From NCBI GenBank assembly GCA_002238925.1, contig MPNH01000012.1, positions 21,218 to 85,217 on the forward strand: a DNA stretch of 64,000 nucleotides, read 5' to 3'. The notes beneath the pieces were generated by a model. That model was not told where the DNA came from. It worked only from the letters and a program-made list of their open reading frames with translations, and did not search any database. Both the position numbers and the translations under genes were made by a program. Positions within the stretch are counted from its first letter, which is position 1, and the number at the start of each line of letters is the position of its first letter. This document shows, one piece after another, positions 52,172 through 61,525 of the stretch. This stretch comes from Spirochaetaceae bacterium bin103 (lineage in GTDB: Bacteria > Spirochaetota > Spirochaetia > SZUA-6 > Bin103).

Positions 52172-53496
52172 GCTACCTCCTGGGCCGGCGCACCGGCCGC
52201 GTCGAGCAGCCGCGCCAGGTCCGCGGCCGTGACGGTGCGGTGATCGACCGTCAGGTCGGGCTCCAGCCGGCGCACGCGGCGCTCGCCGTGCAGGCGCCGG
52301 AGGCCGCCGCCGGTGACGTTCAGAAACACCAACTGGTCGCGCTCCACGGCGCCGCGCGCCACCGCCTGCTGCAGCGCCGCCACGGCGACCGCCGCCGCCG
52401 GATCGATATCGCAGCCCTCGCTGGCCGCGAACAGGGCGCCGGCGCGCTCCGCCTGCCGGTTGGTCACCCGGTACATGGCGCCGGCGCTGGCCGACAGGGC
52501 ATCGTACACGCCGCCGGCCAGCGCGTACGGCGGGTTGCGATTGCTCAGCACCGCCGCGCGCAGGGCGGCGATGCGCCGCTTCGCCTGCTCCTCGTCGAGC
52601 GGCGGCAACTGCCGGCTGCGCTGCTCCCAGGCGTCCGCCATGATGGTGAAGGGGCGGTTCTGCGCCAGGTGCATGCGCGGTATCTGGCCGCCGAAACGGC
52701 CGTCACGCACCAGCCGCTGCGCCATCTCCCATGCCGCGATTGCGCCGGTGCCGCTGCCGACCGCCTGCACGTAGTGGTTCGGCAGGGCGCCGGCACTCTC
52801 CACGCCGGCGAGCAGCGTGGTTCCCATTCCGTCACGCCGTGCAACGTTGTGCGCGCCGCCCTCGGCCAGGAATCCGGGCAGCCCCGAGATCATGCCGGCG
52901 ACGCGGATCGCATCCGCGTAGTCGGCGTCGCCGCTCACCGCAATCAGCGTCGTCTCGGCGGCGGGCGGGGCAGTGGTCCACAGCGCCGGCAGAGCGGCCT
53001 CCGGCACCACCACCACGGCCGGCACGCCGGTCCGCGAACAGACGGTGTGGAATGCGCGCCCGGTATTGCCGGCCGAGGCCACCACCAACGGACGCCGCTC
53101 ATCCTCGGGCAGCCGCGCGGTTACGGTCAGCGCTTCCAGTTCCTTGAAGCTGCAGGTTTCGCAGTGCGCGCCGCGTTCCGGCCAGTACCCGGAGAACAGC
53201 ACCACCAACCGGTCGAGGCCGATTCGGCGGGCCAGTTCGTCGCTGCGGTAGGCCACCGGACCGGGCGCCGGCTTCCGGGGTGTGGCGGGCTGCGGCGCAC
53301 TGCGCCGGACCGGCAACCAGGCGCGGTACCGGAACACGCCGCCGCCGCCGCCGGAGGCGAACCGCTCGGCGTACTCGGCGCGCAACAACCCTCTTGGCGG
53401 CGCCGCGCAGTCGCAGTGCAGGCGGAACCCGGACCGCTGTTCCGGGCAGGGCTCCCCGCAGGCGAGGCAGCGCAGCCGGTAGTGCATGGACTCCAT
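52168..53496 (-). CDS. Cysteate synthase-like PLP enzyme (threonine synthase fold)
   Basis: 442 residues from ATG 53496, which follows GGGAGAG; a GTG at 53508 is also possible. An N-terminal zinc-ribbon-like piece (YRLRCLACGEPCPEQ, then HCDCAAPPRGLLRAEY) precedes a fold-type II PLP domain with the lysine in CETCSFKELEALTVTA and the phosphate-binding VVASAGNTGRAFHTV. VQAVGSGTGAIAAWEMA and NVTGGGLRRLHGERR complete the pattern. The opening and the SGYWPERGAHCETCSFKELE block match archaeal-type cysteate synthase, which makes cysteate from phosphoserine and sulfite, more than threonine synthase. Coupled to the acyltransferase; divergent from a TetR gene. Confidence 0.8.
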   Translation of the reverse strand: MESMHYRLRCLACGEPCPEQRSGFRLHCDCAAPPRGLLRAEYAERFASGGGGGVFRYRAWLPVRRSAPQPATPRKPAPGPVAYRSDELARRIGLDRLVVLFSGYWPERGAHCETCSFKELEALTVTARLPEDERRPLVVASAGNTGRAFHTVCSRTGVPAVVVVPEAALPALWTTAPPAAETTLIAVSGDADYADAIRVAGMISGLPGFLAEGGAHNVARRDGMGTTLLAGVESAGALPNHYVQAVGSGTGAIAAWEMAQRLVRDGRFGGQIPRMHLAQNRPFTIMADAWEQRSRQLPPLDEEQAKRRIAALRAAVLSNRNPPYALAGGVYDALSASAGAMYRVTNRQAERAGALFAASEGCDIDPAAAVAVAALQQAVARGAVERDQLVFLNVTGGGLRRLHGERRVRRLEPDLTVDHRTVTAADLARLLDAAGAPAQEVA

Positions 53497-53731
53497 CGTC
53501 TCTCCCACACGGCGCTACGGACGAATGCCGCCGTCCGCGGGGGGGAAGCCGGCACGGCCGCCGGCCAATCAATCTCCCGCCCACGCACAGCGAACCGAGG
53601 ATGGCGCCGTTCTCGCCAGTGTACGGGACCGTGCCGCGAGACGTATTCCGGCGGGCGCCCGAAATATGCTAGGATCGAAATTAGCCGCCGCAGGTGGTAC
53701 AGAAATCGATCCTCGGATACAATACGGGGCT

Positions 53732-53752
53732 GAATATCTGAATCCGATATTC
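53732..53752. promoter_or_regulatory. Inverted repeat upstream of the TetR gene, candidate operator
   Basis: GAATATC, 7 bases, GATATTC: a perfect 7-bp inverted repeat, 11 bases before the TetR start at 53764 and downstream of a TACAAT box at 53718-53723. Its size and position suit an autoregulatory TetR operator, and it also lies in the 267-base region shared with the divergent cysteate synthase gene. Confidence 0.55.
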
Positions 53753-53763
53753 ACTTTTTCGCT

Positions 53764-54468
53764 ATGAGCGCCATCCTACAGGAATTGGAACTCGAACGTC
53801 CGGCCCGTGCACGGCGCCGCGCTGCGCTGTTGGAGATCGGCGAACGTCTGTTCTCGGCGCAAGGGTACCGCGACGTCAGCGTCGAGCAGATCACTCGCGA
53901 CGCCGGCCTCGCGACCGGCAGTTTCTACCGTTATTTTCCGAGCAAGGAGGCGTTCTACGCGCACATCGTCGAACTTATCGAGCGGCGCGCCATCAGCGAG
54001 GCGCGGCGCGTGATCGGGCGTTTCGAATCGCCCATGAATCAACTCAAGGCGCTGTACCGCTTCATTACCCTCGGCCTGCGGCGCAGCCCGATCCTGCTCG
54101 GCGTGCTCACCGGCGACCGGCGCTACGTGTGCCCCGGCGCCAGCCCCGCGCAGCGTTCCGAGTGGGTACTCGAGCGCATCGGCGAGATGATCGACGAGAT
54201 TCTGCTCACCGGCACCCGCCTGCGCACGTTTCGCACGGCGCGGTTTCACAACGTGCGCTCAATGCTGATCGCTCTCTACACCGCCCTGCTCGCCAACTTC
54301 GGCAGCCCCGGCAACGACGCCCTCATCGAAGACACCCTGACGCTGGTGGAACGCGGCCTGCGCCGCCGCCTGACCCTGCGCAAGCGCGCCGAGCGGGTGG
54401 ACCGCCGCCGCGCCCGGGCGCGCGGGCGTACCCCGGCACCGTCCGACGCCGAGAACGGATCGCAGTGA
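53764..54468 (+). CDS. TetR-family transcriptional regulator
   Basis: 234 residues. The N-terminal helix-turn-helix reads RRAALLEIGERLFSAQGYRD then TRDAGLATGSFYRYFPSKEA, the TetR signature. The ligand-binding domain is alpha-helical, with a hydrophobic stretch around LGLRRSPILLGVLTGDR. The C-terminus is Arg-rich (RRRLTLRKRAERVDRRRARA). It overlaps era by GTGA and is divergent from the cysteate synthase pair, so it is the natural candidate to control that pair, perhaps by sensing an acyl or sulfonolipid intermediate. The effector is unknown. Confidence 0.9.
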   Translation: MSAILQELELERPARARRRAALLEIGERLFSAQGYRDVSVEQITRDAGLATGSFYRYFPSKEAFYAHIVELIERRAISEARRVIGRFESPMNQLKALYRFITLGLRRSPILLGVLTGDRRYVCPGASPAQRSEWVLERIGEMIDEILLTGTRLRTFRTARFHNVRSMLIALYTALLANFGSPGNDALIEDTLTLVERGLRRRLTLRKRAERVDRRRARARGRTPAPSDAENGSQ

Positions 54469-55421
54469 ACGACGCCGACCAGCCGCACGCCGAGCCGTCG
54501 CACACCGCACAACCGCAGGCCGAGCCGCCACACGCCGAGCAACCACGCGTTGGCACGGTCGGCGTCGTCGGCCGCCCGTCGACCGGCAAGTCGTCGCTGA
54601 TCAACCGCATTTGCGGGCACAAGGTGTCGATCGTGTCGCCGGTGCCGCAGACCACGCGCAGCCGGGTGCGTGGCATCGTTACCCTGGAGGCGGGCCAGCT
54701 GATCTTCCTCGACACCCCCGGCCTGCACGCCAGCGAACGCAAGCTGAACCTGGTACTGAAGACCGTCGCCCTGTCGGTCGCCGACGAAGTGGATCTGCTG
54801 CTCCTGCTGTTCGACGCCAGCCGTCCGTTCGGCGCCGAGGATGACGCCGTCCTGGCCGGCACCCGCCGCTTCGCCGGCCCGCGCGTGGCGGCGTGCAACA
54901 AGGTGGACCTGACGGCGGCGCGCGGCGCGGCCAAGGAGCGCGAGTCACGCCTGCGGCGCGCCGGCATCGAGGAGACCCACGCCGTGTCGGCGCTCACCGG
55001 CGCCGGCGTGCCCGACCTGGTAACGCGCCTGCTGGCGCTGAGCCCGCCCGGCGACCTGCTCTACCCGGATGACATGTACACCGATCAAACCCCGGACTTC
55101 CGCGTCGCCGAGATCGTGCGCGAACACGCCTTCGGGCGGGTGACGGCGGAGGTGCCGCACGCGCTGTACGTCGACGTGGTCGACCTGGAGCAGCGCCCGG
55201 GCGCACTGTGGATTCGCGCCACCATCTGGGTGGAACGGCCGAGCCAGGTCGGTATCGTGGTCGGCCGCGGCGGCACCGGCATCGCCGCCATCCGCCGCGC
55301 CTCGACGGCCGAACTCGCCGACATATTCGGGCGCCGCATCCACCTCGACCTGCGCGTCAAGGTGCGCAAGAAGTGGCGCCGCGACGACGCCCTCCTGCAG
55401 CAGCTCCGCTCCCGCGGATAG
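54465..55421 (+). CDS. era: GTPase Era
   Basis: 318 residues from GTG 54465, overlapping the TetR stop. The G domain has G1 VVGRPSTGKSSLINRI, the switch I region VPQTTRSRVRGIV, G3 FLDTPGLH, and G4 NKVD; the KH domain has VPHALYVDVVDLEQ and VVGRGGTGIAAIRRASTAEL with the GxxG-type loop. Era binds 16S rRNA and helps 30S assembly. A 25-residue His/Pro/Gln-rich extension precedes the G domain (AEPSHTAQPQAEPPHAEQPR). Its coupling to a TetR regulator is unusual and may be accidental. Confidence 0.96.
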   Translation: MNDADQPHAEPSHTAQPQAEPPHAEQPRVGTVGVVGRPSTGKSSLINRICGHKVSIVSPVPQTTRSRVRGIVTLEAGQLIFLDTPGLHASERKLNLVLKTVALSVADEVDLLLLLFDASRPFGAEDDAVLAGTRRFAGPRVAACNKVDLTAARGAAKERESRLRRAGIEETHAVSALTGAGVPDLVTRLLALSPPGDLLYPDDMYTDQTPDFRVAEIVREHAFGRVTAEVPHALYVDVVDLEQRPGALWIRATIWVERPSQVGIVVGRGGTGIAAIRRASTAELADIFGRRIHLDLRVKVRKKWRRDDALLQQLRSRG

Positions 55422-55433
55422 GCTGCGGCCGGC

Positions 55434-57008
55434 TCAAGACTTGGGCGGTAACGAATCTCCGCGGCCGAACGCCGCGCGCGCGGCGCGGCGGGTGCGCGGG
55501 CCGCGGCACCACAGCGCCAGCGCCGGCGGGACCAGCTCGCCGTAGAGGCCGCGAAACGCCGCCACCGTCGATGGGGAGGTGAACAGCACCGCGTCCAGTG
55601 AGGCCAGGTCGACCCGCACCGGATCGGCTACCGCGAGGTTGCGGTAAGCGGTGACCGCCGTCACCTCCGCGCCGGCGGCGCGCAGCGCGTCCGGCAGCTT
55701 GTCGCCGGCCCGCGCCGAGCGCGGCAGCAGCACCCGTTCCCGGTCCAGCCGACCGGTACGCAGCACCGCATCCAGCAGTCCGTCCGTGTGCTCCGAAGCG
55801 GCAACTATGTCAGCCGCCAAACCGCGGCCGCCGAGTGCGTGCGCCGTGGCGCGCCCGATTGCCGCCAGCCGCGCCTGGGCCAGCCGGCGCGCATCGCCGC
55901 CACGGGCAAACAGCCGCTCCAGCAGCGCGGCGACGGCGAACCGGCTGGTAAACACCACCAGCGAATAAGCCGCGAGCGTGTCCACCGCGGCGTCGAGCGG
56001 GCGCCAATCCTCGGGGGCCGCTATCTCGATGAGCGGGGTGTGAACCAGCTCGCCCAGGTAGCGGTATGGCTCCGCGCCGGTCCCGGTCACCAACACCTTG
56101 CGCGCCGCCTCGAACCAGGTCCGGGGCACGGAAGCCGGGCCGGGGCGGGCGCCGGCGCTCTCCCTTGGCTCGGCGCCGGACCTGGTACCGGCGGTCTGCG
56201 CAGCGACGGCGGCCACATCCTCCTCCGGACCCACCTGCGCCGCGCCCGGCAGCCGGTGCGCGGCGATTACCTCCGCGGCGGCGGCGTCCAGGGTGCCGGC
56301 CAGCGGGGCGCCGCCGGGGCCGATAACCGCCACCAGCGGCGGGTCGGGTGATGGCTGCCGGGCGGCCTCGGCCAGGGTCAGGGCGGTTACCGACTGCTCC
56401 GGGCGGCTGGCGTTGCGTACCAGGGCGACCGGCGTGTCGGGCGCACGCCCGCGCGCCAGCACCTGCCGCGCCACTTCGCCCAGGCGGGCGGCGGCCATGT
56501 AGTACACCAGGGTGTCCGCCTCCGGCACCGCCACCTGCCCGGTGTGGCCGGTGCACAGCGCCACCGAGGAGGCGCGCCGCCGCCGCGTCAGCGGCAATTC
56601 GGCGTACGCCGCCGCCCCCGCCGCCGCCGTGATGCCGGGCACGATCTCGTACCGGATGCCGGCGGCGCGCAGGAACTGGATCTCCTCGGCGCCGCGCCCG
56701 TACAAAAGCGGGTCGCCGCCCTTCCGGTGCGCCACACGCGGCCCCCCGCCCTTCGGGGCCGCCCCCCGCCGCCCGGCCAGCGCCAGCTCGGCGAGCAGGT
56801 TGTACAGCAGCCGCTGCCGTTCGAGCGGCGGCGCGCGGCGGTCGCCGAGGCCGTGTACCGGGCGCCCGGCGCAGGAGATCAGCAGGCGGCGATCCACCAG
56901 GTCGTCGTGAATCACCACGTCGGCGGCCGCCAGGGCGCGCTGCCCGCGCACCGTGATCAACTCCGGGTCGCCCGGCCCGGCCCCGATCAGGCTGACGAAC
57001 GCCGCCAT
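55434..57008 (-). CDS. cobA-hemD: Uroporphyrinogen-III methyltransferase/synthase fusion
   Basis: About 524 residues from ATG 57008; an ATG at 57017 is possible. The N-terminal SUMT domain (1-250) has SLIGAGPGDPELITVRG, RKGGDPLLYGRGAEEIQFL, GITAAAGAAAYAELPLT and VYYMAAARLGEV. The C-terminal HemD domain (about 300-520) has FTSRFAVAALLERL and LLPRSARAGDKLPDALRAAG, then VLFTSPSTVAAF. It makes precorrin-2 from hydroxymethylbilane, feeding siroheme. A 30-bp in-frame imperfect duplication near 56717-56770 adds about ten residues (KGGGPRVAH before KGGDP), disturbing a conserved SUMT loop. It lies just downstream of the cysDN genes, consistent with siroheme for sulfite reduction, although no sulfite reductase is present. 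Confidence 0.9.
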   Translation of the reverse strand: MAAFVSLIGAGPGDPELITVRGQRALAAADVVIHDDLVDRRLLISCAGRPVHGLGDRRAPPLERQRLLYNLLAELALAGRRGAAPKGGGPRVAHRKGGDPLLYGRGAEEIQFLRAAGIRYEIVPGITAAAGAAAYAELPLTRRRRASSVALCTGHTGQVAVPEADTLVYYMAAARLGEVARQVLARGRAPDTPVALVRNASRPEQSVTALTLAEAARQPSPDPPLVAVIGPGGAPLAGTLDAAAAEVIAAHRLPGAAQVGPEEDVAAVAAQTAGTRSGAEPRESAGARPGPASVPRTWFEAARKVLVTGTGAEPYRYLGELVHTPLIEIAAPEDWRPLDAAVDTLAAYSLVVFTSRFAVAALLERLFARGGDARRLAQARLAAIGRATAHALGGRGLAADIVAASEHTDGLLDAVLRTGRLDRERVLLPRSARAGDKLPDALRAAGAEVTAVTAYRNLAVADPVRVDLASLDAVLFTSPSTVAAFRGLYGELVPPALALWCRGPRTRRAARAAFGRGDSLPPKS

Positions 57009-57033
57009 CAGCCGCACCCCGCCATCGCCGCGG

Positions 57034-58934
57034 TCACAAGTAATACTCGAGCACCACCTCGCGCTCGCGCAGCAGGCGGTACGCCTCGGCGACCGCCTGC
57101 TCCGGCGGCGTGCCCGGGGCGAGCACGAGGTCCGCGTTCACTGCGTGGTGATCGGCGCCCACCCGTATCACCAGCATGTCGTTGGGTTCGTTGAGTATGC
57201 GCAGGATCTCCGCCTCCGCGGCGTCGAGGTCGGTGACCGTGGTAATCACGATCTGCCCGGCGTCGCCGAGAATGTGCGCCACCTCGCCGAGCCGGCGCAG
57301 GTGTTCGCTGCGGTCCTCGTCGGCGTGCGCCGCCGCCCGCGCGGCCGCCTCGTCCATGGTGGCGTCGAGCCCGCGCGCCAGGTTGGTCAGGCCCAGGTAG
57401 TAGGCGCTGCGACCGGCGCGGAACAGCCGGTCCTCCAGATCGCGCGCGAACTCGTGCAGCACGTCGCCGTCCTCGCCGGTGAGCACCACCAGCCGCGGGC
57501 GCTGCTGGTAGCGCTCAATGCGCTGCTCTGCGGAAATGGCGCCGCGCACCCAGGCGTAGTCGCGCTGCTTGACGTGTTCGCGCAGCGACGCCTTCAGCCC
57601 CGACACGTACTCGGTAACGATGCCGCCGCCGGCAATTTCGTACTCGTCTACCAGCACGAACCGCCCGGTGGCGGCGAACTCGGCACCGATGCCGAGGTCG
57701 AAAGCAATCGGGTTCTGCGTCTCCAGCACGCACTCGGCGACCTCGTGGCGGCCGACGTGGCCCTTGTGGCCGGCGGTTTCGCTGTGCTCCAGGGTGGCGG
57801 CATCCATCACCTGGACGATCTCCTTCACGTGTACCCCGACCCGCGTGGTCGCCAGCTTGAGCCGGTAGCGCTTGCCCGGCACCAGCGGGTTGCGGCCCAG
57901 CCAGAACAGGTTGCAGCGGAACGTGGTACCAACTTGCGGCGCCGGTTCGCCGACCCGGTACATCAACTCCCCGGGCCGCACGTACAGCTCTTCGGTGAGC
58001 GTGACGCCGGTGGCCACGCCCGCGGCGGCCTGCTCGCGCGACGCCACCTGGAAGCCTTCGACGCTGCGTACCCGGGCCCGCTTGCGCGACGGCAGGAACT
58101 CCACCGTGTCGCCCACCCGCACGCTGCCGGTGGCCACGGTGCCGGCAATGATGCGGGCGTCGTCGCCGCGGGTCGGAAACTTGTACACGTCCTGCACCGG
58201 CAGCCGCAGCGCCTGCGCCGTCTCCGCGCCGGCACTCGCGAACGCGTCGATCTGCTCCAGCAGGGCGGCGCCTTCATACCACGGGGTGCGCTCCGAGCGG
58301 CCTACCAGGTTGTCGCCGTGCCGTCCGCTCACCGGGATGAAGCCGCGCGGCTCGACCTCGATCTCGCCCAGGAACGTCTCGTACTCGTCGCGGATGGCGG
58401 CGAATACGGCCTCGTCGTAGTCCACCAGGTCCATCTTGTTCACTACCACCAGCAACTGGCGGATGCCGAGCATGGCGGCCATGTAGCCGTGCCGGCGCGA
58501 GTTCTCGCGCACGCCTTCGCTGGCGTCGATTACCAGAATCGCGGCCTCTGCCCGCGCCGCACCGGAGATCATGTTCTTCAGGAACTCGATGTGGCCGGGG
58601 GCGTCGATGATGATGTAGCGCCGCTTGTCGGATCGGAAAAACACGCGCGCGGCGTCGATGGTAATGCCCTGCGCCTGCTCGTCCTGCAGGGCGTCGATCA
58701 GGAACGCGTACTCGAACGGCTTGCCGCTGCGTTCGCAGTTGCTGCGCACCTGCTCGATCTTGCCGTGCGGCAGCACGCCGGTGTCGTGCAGCAGGCGCCC
58801 CACCACGGTGCTCTTGCCATGGTCGACGTGGCCCACCACCACCACGTTCATGGTCGGCAGTTCAGGCGGCGGCGCGGCCGTCGCTGCGGCTGCGGCCTGA
58901 CTCGGGGCCGCGTGTGCCAAGTCCGCGGCCGCCA

Positions 58935-58935
<1 letters not shown>
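57034..58935 (-). CDS. cysN: Sulfate adenylyltransferase large subunit with degenerate APS-kinase domain
   Basis: 633 residues from ATG 58935, overlapping the cysD stop by one base. The GTPase domain has VVVGHVDHGKSTVVGRLL, QAQGITIDAARVFF, IIDAPGHIEFLKNMI and VVVNKMDLVDYD, then two EF-Tu-like beta-barrels. CysN couples GTP hydrolysis to APS formation. Residues about 450-633 occupy the position of an APS-kinase (CysC) domain (LVVLTGEDGDVLHEFARDLE, then AYYLGLTNLARGLDA), but the P-loop GxxGxGKS is lost (TGEDGDV). The kinase is therefore probably inactive. This fits with APS itself, not PAPS, being the reductase substrate. Second in the cysH-cysD-cysN order. Confidence 0.92.
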
Positions 58936-59812
<877 letters not shown>

Positions 59813-59816
<4 letters not shown>

Positions 59817-60616
59817 CGCCGGCGCTCCGCGGGCGCTCGCCGTCCTGCGCCGGCGTCCCCGTCCGCGCGCTCCTTGGGGCGCCCGTCGACATGCAGACCG
59901 CACTCCTTTGCGGTGCCCTGCTCCCACCACCAGCGCCCGGCGCGCGCCGGCTCGCCCGGTTCCACCGCGCGCGTGCACGGCGCGCAGCCAATGCTCAGAA
60001 AGCCGCGGTCGTGCAGCACGTTGCAGGGCACCCCGTGGGCGCGCAGGTAGTCCCACACCTGCTCGTCGCTCCATTCAGCCAGCGGATTCGCCTTGACCGC
60101 CGCATGGGCGGCGTCCCACTCGACCAGCGGCGTATCGCCGCGCTCCGGGCTCTGCGCCCGGCGCAAGCCGGTAATCCAGGCGTCGGCGCCAGCCAGCGCG
60201 CGCCCCAGCGGCTCCACCTTGCGCACCTCGCAGCAGCGCTTGCGCCCGGCCACGCTGGCGTAGAACAGGTTGGGGCCTTCGCCGCTCACCATCTCCTGCA
60301 CCGCCGTTGCATCCGGGAACAGCACCTCGTAGCGCATCCCGTAGCGGCTCATCGTGCGCGCCATCAGGTCGTAAGTCTCCTGGTGCAGGCGCCCGGTATC
60401 GAGCACGAAGATGCGCGCCCGCGGCTCGATGGCCAGCAGCATGTGGGTCAGCACCTGGTCCTCGGCGCCCAGCGAGGAAGCCAGCGTGACCCGGTTGCCG
60501 TAACGCTGCACCAGGGCGCCGAGCAGCGCCTCCGGCCCGCCCCCGCCAGCCGCCGTCAATGCCTCAATGGCGGCTGCGGACGCCGGCTTGTCCGTGGTTC
60601 GTGTCATGTCCGTCAT
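59813..60616 (-). CDS. cysH: Adenylyl-sulfate (APS) reductase, [4Fe-4S] type
   Basis: 267 residues from ATG 60616. The PP-loop is [18 protein letters not shown]. The four cluster cysteines are visible: CC in [14 protein letters not shown] and the CxxC in [11 protein letters not shown]. The catalytic C-terminal Cys is in [10 protein letters not shown]. The CC...CxxC set marks the APS-specific, iron-sulfur form, not the PAPS form. It reduces APS to sulfite with thioredoxin. The 5' end lies inside a 14-bp repeat (60609-60650) and is separated from rrf2 by two five-codon mini-ORFs. The very C-terminus is Arg/Ala-rich. Confidence 0.95.
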
Positions 60617-60650
60617 ATCTGGTCCGTCATATCTGATCCGTCATATCTGA
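60609..60650. repeat. Three 14-bp tandem repeats at the rrf2-cysH junction
   Basis: Three copies of TCCGTCATATCTG(G/A), at 60609, 60623 and 60637. On the minus strand each carries ATATGACGGA: the ATG of the last copy is the cysH start, and each earlier ATG opens a five-codon frame (ATG ACG GAT/GAC CAG ATA) whose TGA overlaps the next ATG. rrf2 itself ends in the first-transcribed copy. The result is a chain of start-stop overlaps leading to cysH. Confidence 0.85.
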
Positions 60651-61054
60651 TAGGTCAGGCGCGGCCCGGAACGCTGTTTGTCCCACACCAGGTCGGCCAG
60701 GCTCACCTGCAGCGCCCGCGTCACCCCGTCGGCCGCGCGCCGCAAAGGCGCCGCCAGCACCGCGTCGCTCCACGGCCCGCCGTCCAGCTCCAGCGGCCCG
60801 TCCAGGCAGGTGAGCACCTCCAGCACCGAAATCTGCTGCGGATCGCGCGCCAGCGCATAGCCGCCGTGGCTGCCCCGATAGCTGCGCACCAGCAAGGCGC
60901 GCTTCAGCTGCACCAGCACCTGCTCCAGGAAGTGCTGCGGAATACCCTGCTCGGCGGCCACCTCGCGCGCCTGCCGCGGCCCATTGCCGGCATGCAGCGC
61001 CAGATCATACGCCGCCTGCAGCCCATAGCGCGCCTTCGCGGAAAGAGACAACAT
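60641..61054 (-). CDS. Rrf2-family transcriptional regulator
   Basis: 137 residues. The winged HTH begins MLSLSAKARYGLQAAYDLAL, with the recognition region IPQHFLEQVLVQLKRALLV and the Rrf2 signature SYRGSHGGYALARDPQQISV. Only one cysteine (LTCLDG) is present, so the [2Fe-2S] ligands of IscR/NsrR are lacking; a CymR-like sensor of cysteine metabolism is more likely. It is the first gene of the cysH-cysD-cysN operon, and an inverted repeat 33 bases upstream is a good candidate site. Likely role: repressor of its own operon in response to sulfur status. Confidence 0.92.
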   Translation of the reverse strand: MLSLSAKARYGLQAAYDLALHAGNGPRQAREVAAEQGIPQHFLEQVLVQLKRALLVRSYRGSHGGYALARDPQQISVLEVLTCLDGPLELDGGPWSDAVLAAPLRRAADGVTRALQVSLADLVWDKQRSGPRLTYQI

Positions 61055-61086
61055 GCTCCCCGATCGCCCTCCCGGCTCTTCTCTGC

Positions 61087-61111
61087 AATCCTGATCGGTT
61101 TAGTCAGGATT
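61087..61111. promoter_or_regulatory. Inverted repeat, candidate Rrf2 operator
   Basis: AATCCTGA, 9 bases, TCAGGATT: a perfect 8-bp inverted repeat 33 bases before the rrf2 start. The A..CC..A and T..GG..T half-sites resemble the operators of Rrf2-family regulators. It probably overlaps the promoter of the rrf2-cys operon. Confidence 0.6.
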
Positions 61112-61220
61112 ACAGGACCAATAACCTAATCACGGCCGGAGCATCGGTCAATACCCGAGTCGACAGGTTCCTGCACGCCTCGCCGGTGCTTGTCGGATAG
61201 TATCACACGATGATATCCTT

Positions 61221-61484
61221 GTGTTGGTGAATCGCACTCAGCGGCGAACGCTTTCGGCCATCTTCGCTCGGCCCACCAAGGCGGATATCCGATGGGATGA
61301 GATTGAATCGCTGCTTCGATCCTTGGGGGCGAGCGTTACTCAGAGGCGCGGTTCGCGGGTAGCGATCGAATTAAACGGTGTTCGCGCTCACGCGCTCACG
61401 CCACACCCGCAGCGTGTCGCAAGGAAAGCCGTGGTCGAGTCGATGAGGAGGTTCCTGAGGGAAGCCGGAGCCGGGCCGCCGTGA
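61221..61484 (+). CDS. hicA: HicA-family toxin
   Basis: 87 residues from a GTG (a second in-frame GTG at 61227 is also possible). The dsRBD-like fold is visible: IRWDEIESLLRSLGASVTQR then RGSRVAIELNGV and PHPQRVARKAVVESMRRFLR. Where classical HicA has GSH with catalytic His, this one reads GSR, a variant found in many members. HicA is an mRNA interferase neutralised by HicB. It is followed by hicB after 41 bases, and composition is less GC-rich than mnmA. Confidence 0.8.
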   Translation: MLVNRTQRRTLSAIFARPTKADIRWDEIESLLRSLGASVTQRRGSRVAIELNGVRAHALTPHPQRVARKAVVESMRRFLREAGAGPP

Positions 61485-61525
61485 GCGGGCCGCCGGTCGC
61501 CCCCTGCATTGCGAGGTTTGAATGA

